Assembly: GCA_014526335.1 (NCBI GenBank)
Contig: JACTAT010000044.1
Location: 1 to 64,000 of the forward strand
Direction: 5' to 3'
DNA: 64,000 nt
Source of the DNA: Chrysaora quinquecirrha
Taxonomy: Eukaryota > Cnidaria > Scyphozoa > Semaeostomeae > Pelagiidae
Position 1 is the first letter of the stretch; each line of letters opens with the position of its first letter. Below the pieces are notes generated by a model. It had not been told where the DNA came from. It did no database searches and worked only from the letters and a program-made list of their open reading frames with translations. The position numbers were made by a program, and so were the translations under genes. Below, one piece after another: positions 56,331 to 64,000 of this stretch.

Positions 56331-57417
56331 TGCTTTCATTTTGTGCCCTAAATTAGCATTGAAATGCTTTTGAATCTCTTAGACGTATTTGAAGTAGTCA
56401 CAGAGTTAGTGCTTTTATAAAGTTGCTTAAGTTATTACTTCTATTTTGTTTTGTTTAGCTATAATATTTACTTCGTCCATTGGCATTCAGTTTGATTTCT
56501 TTCATTTCCTCCTCATTTGTATCTGCAATGGTCCGGTCTTTCAAGGACAAACTCTGTATACAATAAGCTTCTGTTGCCTATTGAAATTATATCAATGAGA
56601 TACATCATCACGAAAGTGATACTCTAGATGAGCAATCTCAAGAAATCAATAGCACTTCACTTCAATTACAAGTAACACAACCTCCCGTGGATAAATTGAA
56701 TAGGGTCAGACACCAATGACATGCTGCTTTGAATGTCAATTAAATGCTTTGTCCCGCCCACTGTTTTATCTCTCCTTGACCTTGGTGTGGGAAAGCTTTG
56801 AGCTAGGAAAGAGCGCGTAACAGGAATCCTCCATTTCTCCGTATCAAGTTGTTACTATTCAACTGCATCAGCTGATCACGCTCAACAACTGGTATGAATC
56901 CACTGTTTTCTGAGAACAACTGGTCGCATCATATGGTTTTGACATCAACCACTTGATTTACATCAACCAATCCATTGATATTGGGCATCCGCATTTGTCG
57001 AATATCCATCCTTGGATGCACCAGATGATTTCTATCATTCACCGATTCATGGACCACATGGAAGCATCCACCGATTGAGAGACAGCTTGGATGCATCCAC
57101 TTCTGTGGAGGGGTAGGCGTTGCAAACGCCTATATGCAGCGTATCTTCAAGAATTTGAATTCAAATGTTGTCTAAGAAAGTTTTGCTGGAAAAGAAAAGT
57201 TTCTAGCAAGCCCTGTCTTTGCTCAAAAGATTAGGGTTGTTCGTTCAACACCCAACAGAGTTAGTTTCCTCAACAATGACCTATTTTCAAAGTTATTTGA
57301 TTTGAACTCCCTTTGAAAGTTTCGAACAATTGACTCTGGTGAAGCATAAATAAAAGAAACATTTGTCTGCCCCATTCATGATATCGATTGCTGAAGTTTC
57401 ATCAAATAAACTTAAAG
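56331..57417. other. No gene seen
   Basis: Downstream of Gypsy, probably holding an unrecognised 3' LTR. At 57114-57132 TAGGCGT and ACGCCTA form a short stem. GGATGCA/TGCATCC motifs recur between 56985 and 57100. Confidence 0.35.
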
Positions 57418-57500
57418 CTAATATGTTTTTTCTCTTGAAATGTGTACTTGATCTTTCATCAGAGATACAAGAGGAGAAATAACTAGCACAAAATATGTGC
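57418..57500 (-). pseudogene. RecQ-like helicase scrap
   Basis: The minus strand reads FVLVISPLVSLMKDQVHISR, the conserved motif Ia block of RecQ-type DNA helicases (V-I-S-P-L-x-S-L-M-x-D-Q-V). Nothing around it continues the domain in any frame, except possibly weak text upstream. It may be one exon of a repeated RecQ-like cnidarian family. Confidence 0.5.
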
Positions 57501-57783
57501 CTGGTGTGCTTGCTTGGTACTGTTTAGCAATTGGCATACCCTGGGTGCCAGACTCTGTAAATAAAAAACAAGAGTCTGGTTTAGTGTGCCCTGACCTCGT
57601 TCTGATGAGCCTGTTTTGACCAATAAGGAGACAGTATCTGTGTAACTCAAAAAGGTAATGGTAAAACAATGTCTAGCACTTAAAATAATGCTGAACAGAA
57701 AAGAATATCAATTGATAATGGAAGTCGCAAACATCAAGTTCGAAGATGCTGTTGAACCTGTTATTTAAACATTAATGGTTATC

Positions 57784-60093
57784 TATGACAACCAGCCAAT
57801 CAGCAAGCCTTTATAGTTCCGATATTCAACTAACCATTTGCAGACTCGCATTTAATTTAAATTTTTTGACAAATGTAAGTTGCGAGGGGAGAGTTATTGG
57901 TGACTCGTTTGAATTCTACGAAACGCAAATTATTCTCCGTTAGTCAAAACAAATATCTAACCGAAGTGGCCTTTTCCAGAGAAAACAACATGCTACGACA
58001 GCAAGTTTACAAACTCGAAAAACAAAACTCAGAACAAAGGCGGCATCAAAACAGCAACAATATGAGGTTTGAAAAGTTTCAATGGTAAGTAGAGAGTAGC
58101 TTAGTAGGCATAACACCGTAATATTCTATCTAATATTCTGTATTTTGCTCCCGATCAAGTTTTCAAGTAAACATTATAACGATGATATATTTTTAGTGCT
58201 GAATATTTTGAAGACAACTTTTAGTAGAAATGAAGAAATTGCAAGAAATATTGGAATCCAAAGAAAAGCTTATAAGCACAATAAAGGAGTTGATGGTGCG
58301 AAAACCGAATATTACCAACATTTGAGGAACTGATTACTTCCATCAGAACATATTTTCATAATAGATGTAGCGTTCTGGCTGTTAAAAATAGTCAAAGAAC
58401 GAGGCATCACAAGAGAAACATGACAATGTTAAATATTGTGAATTTCGTAAGTTAACTATAACTGGCTCCTTTTCTGTTAATAATATTTTTGGCACTGTTA
58501 TTGTGGAAAGTTTGAATGGCAAGCTCGAATTTTGAATCAAGTGTCATGAGGTCAAAGGTAAATTTAAAAAAAGATGTCCTTGGAAATTTTTCAATTGAAA
58601 GTCAGAAATGACATCATTCATTCTCACTTTTTGTAGTCTATATTGCTTGGAATTACAACTTGCAGAATCAGAGGAACTGGAAGAAAGGCATTTAGGGCAA
58701 TACAATAGGACAATCAGAGAATTCCACAATTTTTGCCCCATGCTTCCAGCACCCCTGCTTACAATTGTTCATTGAAAGTTGTGAAACGATTTCCTATGAA
58801 GCAGTAAAAGTAGCAATACAGCAGGAGAAAGTCAATCAAAGTAACCCTGAAGAAATAGCCAATTTTAAGAAACAGGTCTGTATCAAGACTATAGATGACA
58901 TAAAAACACTAACAAGCTCTGATGATGAAGAAGGAAGAACCCAACAAGAAGAAAGAAAGTTGGAAGGTCTTCAAAGAGGGTTAAAAGAGAGGGTTCTGCA
59001 GTATGAAAAACTCAGAGACAGTTTCAACAGGATCATGCCAGAAGAATACAGTCAGTGTGATGAAATTCAACTTTCTTGACGACTAATAAGATTAAACAAT
59101 GTTCATTATTCTTATCGTCTAATTAACACCACCCCTCTCAGACTCCAAAGACTATCGACAAACGCTCTGGTCAATGTCATGAGAAACTGTGTAGAACCCT
59201 CATACAGTGCAGGAAGAGTAGACCGTTCGTTGCAACAGCTAATTAGTGAGCTTCAGAACAGGTGGCTTAAGACTTTTCAACATATGAGACATTCTTGCAC
59301 AGGGGAGACCCTTTGTAGACAGGTAATGCTGCTCATCAAGGCCCCGTTAAGTTCGTGTTTTATTATTCGATCTTTTTGATGAACTAGGAAAGTAAACACA
59401 CCATTAACGAAATTTAAACCACTTGAACAATTTTGTCGAACACTTTCAACCTAATTGTATAATTCTAATAAATGAGGTTCAGCAGTGTTTTCAGTTTCTT
59501 CAAGCACTAGTGCAGTAAAAATTAAAAAGAAGGGAAATGAACAACAATGAATGGGAAATGAGCTTGTTTTTCTGCTAGGTTTTTCAACTTTGTATGCTAC
59601 TACGAAAAAAAGCACAAGCTTTTGTTAGTACCATTTTGTTTGAATTCTTTTGGTTCTGTTCCTGATATATACACATCATTTTCCATTTCCATATCAAATT
59701 CTCCAAATACATTGTCCAAATCCATATCTATTGAGTCATTAAATTCTTCAGACTGATGTTGATTGCCTCATATTTTCCATAAACTTCAATATGTTGATTT
59801 ACGCAACGTCTCGTATAGTATTCTTCCCCTTTACAACAATAACACATGCATGGAAGTTCCCTGCTTCAGTTAAAGATGAATTTCACGAATTTTCTGATCT
59901 CCAGACTCTCTGTCATGAATCACCAATGCAATCAATGTTCATGAAAAAAGTAGAGAAGAGCAGTAAGGTTTTCCTTGCCACGCCACACTGAACCAAGAAT
60001 TGACATGCTTTCCCCTTGTTCTTAATCGTTTCTTATTGGATATTTGATATGTGATTTCACAGCATGTTTTTGTCACAGGAACAGAGAGTCGTC
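57784..60093 (+). repeat. Tandem 2.3-kb unit, copy 1
   Basis: Starts at GCCAATCAGCAAGCCTTTAT and matches copy 2 across its full length with a shift of 2,309-2,316 bp. The first 1 kb is noticeably diverged from copies 2 and 3; the last 1.2 kb (58850-60090) is about 99 percent identical to 61165-62405 by eye. Confidence 0.9.
57897..59322 (+). pseudogene. Coiled-coil gene of unknown family, copy 1
   Basis: Exon-like blocks: NSTKRKLFSVSQNKYLTEVA with RENNMLRQQVYKLEKQNSEQ (leucine-zipper-like, 57897-58085), a second block near 58230-58450 with RCHKRN-type basic end, ELQLAESEELEERHLGQYNR (about 58650-58720) and the frame 58765-59079 (NPEEIANFKKQVCIKTIDDI, EERKLEGLQRGLKERVLQYE). Another block at 59160-59322 encodes NCVEPSYSAGRVDRSLQQLI and ends at a GT donor. 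Block borders fit AG/GT. TGA at 58331 and frame changes between blocks suggest decay. I do not know the family. Confidence 0.4.
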
Positions 60094-62408
60094 AGGTGAC
60101 AGTCAATCAGCAAGCATCTTATAGTTCCGATATTCAACTAACCATTAGCAGACTCGCATTTAATTTCAATTTATTGACAAATGTAAGTTGCGAGGGGGAG
60201 AATTAGTGGTAACTTGTTTGAATTCCACAAAACGCAAAGTATTCTCCATTTTTCAAAACAAATATCTAACTGAAGTGGACATTTCCAGAGAAAACGACAT
60301 GCTACGACAGCTTGTTAATAATCTCCAGAAAGAAAACAGCGAACTCAGAAGAAAGGCGGCTTCAAAACAACACCAATATCAGGTTTGAAAAGTTTCAAGG
60401 GTAAGTAGAGAGTTGCTTGGTAGGCCTAGCACCGTAATATTCTTTCTGATATTCTGTATTGCTCTCTTGATTAAGTTTTCGAGTAAACATTATAATGATG
60501 ATATATTTCCAGTGCAGATTATTTTGAAGACAACTTTTAGTAGAAATGAAGAAATCGCAAGAAATATTGGAATCCAAAGAACAGCTTAAGAGCACAATGA
60601 AGAACGAGTTGATAGCGCAAAACCAAATATTACCAACGTCTGAGGAACTGATTACTTCCATCAGTACATATTTTCATAATAGAAGTAGAGTTCTGGCTGT
60701 TAAAAATAGTCCAAGCAAGAGGCGTCACAAGAGAAACATGACAAAGTTAAATGTTGTGAATTTCGTAAGTCAACTATATCTGGCTCCTTTTCTGTTTATA
60801 ATATTTTTTGCACCGTTTTTTCGGAAAATTTGAATGGCAAGCTCGAATTTCTAATCAAGTGTCATGAAGTCAAAGGTAAATTTAAAAAACGATGTCCTTG
60901 GAATTTCTCAATTGAAAGTCAGAAATGACATCATTCATTTTCACTTTTTGTTGTCTATTTTGCTTGGAATTACAACTTGAGAATCAGAGGAACTGGAAGA
61001 AAGGCATCTAGGGCAAAACAATATGACAATCAGAGAATTCCACAATTTTTGCACCTTGCTTTCAGCACCCCTGCTTACAATTTTTCATTGAAAATTGTGA
61101 AACGATTTCTCAAGGAGCAGTAAAAGTAGCAATATGCCAGGGGAAAGTCAATCAAAGTGACCCTGAAGAAATAGCCAATTTTAAGAAACAGGTCTGTATC
61201 AAGACTATAGATGACATAAAAACACTAACAAGCTCTGATGATGAAGAAGGAAGAACCCAACAAGAAGAAAGAAAGTTGGAAGGTCTTCAAAGAGGGTTAA
61301 AAGAGAGGGTTCTGCAGTATGACAAACTCAGAGACAGTTTCAACAGGATCATGCCAGAAGAATACAGTCAGTGTGATGAAATTCAACTTTCTTGACGACT
61401 AATAAGATTAAACAATGTTCATTATTCTTATCGTCTAATTAACACCACCCCTCTCAGACTCCAAAGACTATCGACAAACGCTCTGGTCAATGTCATGAGA
61501 AACTGTGTAGAACCCTCATACTGTGCAGGAAGAGTAGACCGTTCGTTGCAACAGCTAATTAGTGAGCTTCAGAACAGGTGGCTTAAGACTTTTCAACATA
61601 TGAGACATTCTTGCACAGGGGAGACCCTTGGTAGACAGGTAATGCTGCTCATCAAGGCCCCGTTAAGTTCGTGTTTTATTATTCCATCTTTTTGATGAAC
61701 TAGGAAAGTAAACACACCATTAACGAAATTTAAACCACTTGAACAATTTTGTCGAACACTCTCAACCTAATTGTATAATTCTAATAAATGAGGTTCAGCA
61801 GTGTTTTCAGTTTCTTCAAGCACTAGTGCAGTAAAAATTAAAAAGAAAGGAAATGAACAACAATGAATGGGAAATGAGCTTGTTTTTCTGCTAGGTTTTT
61901 CAACTTTGTATGCTACTACGAAAAAAAGCACAACCTTTTGTTAGTACCATTTTGTTTGAATTCTTTTGGTTCTGTTCCTGATATATACACATCATTTTCC
62001 ATTTTCATATCAAATTCTCCAAATACATTGTCCAAATCCATATCTATTGAGTCATTAAATTCTTCAGACTGATGTTGATTGCCTCATATTTTCCATAAAC
62101 TTCAATATCTTGATTTACGTAACGTCTCGTATAGTATTCTTCCCCTTTACAACAATAACACATGCATGGAAGTTCCCTGCTTCAGTTAAAGATGAATTTC
62201 ACAAATTTTCTGATCTCCAGACTCTCTGTCATGAATCACCGATGCAATCAATGTTCATGAAAAAAGTAGAGAAGAGCAGTAAGGTTTTCCTTGCCACGCC
62301 ACACTGAACCAAGAATTGACATGCTTTCCCCTTGTTCTTAATCGTTTCTTATTGGATGTTTGATATGTGATTTCACAGCATGTTTTTGTCACAGGAACAG
62401 AGAGTCGT
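60094..62408 (+). repeat. Tandem 2.3-kb unit, copy 2
   Basis: Full-length copy. Its first part is closest to copy 3 and its last part closest to copy 1. Confidence 0.9.
60188..61638 (+). CDS. Coiled-coil gene of unknown family, copy 2
   Basis: Better preserved than copy 1. The first block (60188-60388) gives VVTCLNSTKRKVFSIFQNKY and RENDMLRQLVNNLQKENSEL. The second (60546-60765) gives MKKSQEILESKEQLKSTMKN, ITSISTYFHNRSRVLAVKNS and KRRHKRNMTKLNVVNF before a GTAAGT donor. The third block (61083-61395) gives NPEE-type SDPEEIANFKKQVCIKTIDD and ends in a stop; the block at 61477-61638 parallels copy 1. Predicted product is helical and rich in Lys and Glu. Joining of exons is not proven. Confidence 0.4.
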
Positions 62409-62955
62409 CAGGTGACAGTCAATCAGCAAGCATCTTATAGTTCCGATATTCAACTAACCATTAGCAGACTCGCATTTAATTTCAATTTATTGACAAATGT
62501 AAGTTGCGAGGGGGAGAATTAGTGGTAACTTGTTTGAATTCCACAAAACGCAAAGTATTCTCCATTTTTCAAAACAAATATCTAACTGAAGTGGACATTT
62601 CCAGAGAAAACGACATGCTACGACAGCTTGTTAATAATCTCCAGAAAGAAAACAGCGAACTCAGAACAAAGGCGGCATCAAAACAGCACCAACATCAGGT
62701 TTGAAAAGTTTCAATGGTAAGTAGAGAGTTGCTTGGTAGGCCTAACACCGTAATGTTCTATCTGATATTCTGTATTTTGCTCTCGATCAAGTTTTCGAGT
62801 AAACACTATAACAATGATATATTTTTAGTGCAGATTATTTTCAAGAAAACTTTTAGTAAAAATGAAGAAATCGCAAGAAATATTGAAATCCAAAGAAAAG
62901 CTTAAGAGCACAATGAAGAACGAGTTGATGGCGCAAAACCGAATATTATGAACTG
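62409..62955 (+). repeat. Tandem 2.3-kb unit, partial copy 3
   Basis: Covers the first 547 bp of the unit and stops at about 62955 (CGAATATTATG), where unrelated minus-strand coding sequence begins. Confidence 0.9.
62504..62952 (+). pseudogene. Coiled-coil gene of unknown family, truncated copy 3
   Basis: The first block (62504-62704) is nearly identical to copy 2. The second block starts MKKSQEILKSKEKLKSTMKN but ends in the truncated unit at TGA near 62950. Confidence 0.5.
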
Positions 62956-62985
62956 AATAATATGTACAAATTATGAATAAAAATG

Positions 62986-63950
62986 TTAGGGCATCTGTTC
63001 AGAACTCAAAAACGTGCACTCAATTAGCATAGTTGAGGAATTGGTGATGAATCCCAAATTCTTTGATATGATAGAAAATCTTGACTGAAGACCTGCTTCG
63101 CCAAATCTACAGCTGATCCCCCAGCCTGACAACAAATTTCTTGATATACTCCTCCATCGAACCTGTTGTATTTTTGCATATACAGCTTCATCAAAGACAA
63201 ACACAGAACACTGAATATCCAACTTCGCCATTATGTCAAAGCTTCTGGTCAGTATTGCTTTGATAGTCGATATCTCTGTGACCAGGGCATCAATAACAGG
63301 CAGATATGCAATATGGGACACCCTAGTTGGCTTTTCTGAAATTACAGATTTGTAACCAGTCCAACCTGGAAGTAACCCATTCTCTGTATTTCCTATTTTT
63401 TTGCATGCTACATATGGAAAATCTATGATTTGACTTTGAGAAAGGACACCTTGATGCTTGGAGAGTTCTATGTCAATCGTATTGGCAACTGCATGGAAAT
63501 TTGGTGACTCTTTCTTACCTAGGTAGTATGGCTCAATTGCATGTGGTACTTACTTCATACTTCGAATTGACTTTTTGATTGGGAAAATGCTTTCTGAACT
63601 TGAATGCAGCTGACTGAGATCTCTCTGTTGTTGAATTATTATTCCATTTATCATGTGTGTTGTTCCAGAACCAGTCTGTGTTTCTTCTCGGAAATCAATG
63701 TTGTGCCTAACCATTGTTGTAAATGTATTTTTCACAATACCATTTGGCATGATAACATCAGTATTTAGTTGCTGATATGCTAGAGCAGTATCCAATGACA
63801 AAATTGCTGAATGGGAAGCAGCATTCTCAAACCCATTGAGTGTCATTTTTCATTTGTCTGACAGCCATTCCAAAGCATAGTGCTTGAAGCTATATGATGT
63901 CGTGTGCAATTGATAAGACTTTTATCTGGTCTTTTTCTGGGAGTTATATT
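62986..63950 (-). pseudogene. Degenerate relative of the Academ-like transposase (exon 2 region)
   Basis: From 63846: DTALAYQQLNTDVIMPNGIV, MVRHNIDFREETQTGSGTTH and MINGIIIQ parallel the exon 2 start of the gene at 36527-42012 (MSYHNIRMQNQAWARM, IVTHSTIDNNDGRQETWTGL, GTTHDTNKTIFQ). After a TAA at 63547-63549 the same frame continues: NGLLPGWTGYKSVISEKPTR, IAYLPVIDALVTEIST and CSVFVFDEAVYAKIQQVRW, parallel to LPLLGSWTPFNKMI and FVHSDEMVYSKLCDILW. A frame change at about 63150 follows. It is a different subfamily. The C-terminal nuclease part would lie below 62986 but is cut off by the tandem unit. Confidence 0.65.
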
Positions 63951-64000
63951 TGCACATGGGATCTCTATTTGCCAGCTGCCGAAGAATTTTGGGCATTCTG

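Overview
The window is invertebrate nuclear DNA. Genes have GT-AG introns, the sequence is AT-rich, and almost everything recognisable is a transposable element (TE) or a gene relic. Penelope-like, RTE-type, L2/CR1-type, Gypsy, BEL/Pao, Crypton-like, hAT, pogo-like, Kolobok/THAP-like and Academ-like sequences occur together with relics resembling P2X7-intracellular, HECT and HIRAN domains. This points to a marine invertebrate, most likely a cnidarian. The species call is an inference from family content, not from a marker gene. No complete ordinary host gene, rRNA, functional tRNA or CRISPR was seen.

Layout. 0-5 kb: a BEL/Pao pol relic, a gag-like frame on the opposite strand, a tRNA-derived SINE, and a HECT-domain relic split by a 978-bp foldback element with a 10-bp target duplication. 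5.8-10.6 kb: GAT-rich repeats, a broken CRESS-DNA-virus Rep-like gene, a hairpin MITE, a Crypton-like tyrosine recombinase relic cut by a LINE tail, and an 85-bp minisatellite. 11.2-15.2 kb: a minus-strand Gypsy element with lesions in pol. 16.5-26.3 kb: a nested TE graveyard in which an RTE-type LINE appears split around an L2/CR1-type LINE, a hAT relic, a gag scrap and a second LINE that itself holds a Penelope-like element with an 18-bp target duplication. 26.4-32.7 kb: an uncharacterised multi-exon relic, a three-exon P2X7-like relic with two stops, and a Kolobok/THAP-like transposase relic.

32.9-43.0 kb is the centre of interest. Inverted repeats with TA/TTAA-type flanks bound a pogo-like transposase relic and a HIRAN-like frame. 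Inside that frame sits a 6,623-bp DNA transposon at 35862-42484. It has 296-bp terminal inverted repeats that are nearly identical, a 3-bp TGT target duplication, and a three-exon gene that stays in frame for 1,585 codons. The protein ends in a PIN/XPG-nuclease-like region with its acidic residues in place. It is best placed, tentatively, in the Academ superfamily, and it looks like a recent, possibly still autonomous copy. A degenerate relative lies at 62986-63950.

43-64 kb: a THAP domain relic, LINE tails, a hairpin MITE, a series of eight small exon-like units with splice consensus ends but no reading frame (50.5-52.0 kb), a plus-strand Gypsy element with few lesions (52.1-56.3 kb), a RecQ-like scrap, and a 2.3-kb unit present in two and a quarter tandem copies (57.8-62.95 kb) carrying an unrecognised coiled-coil gene.
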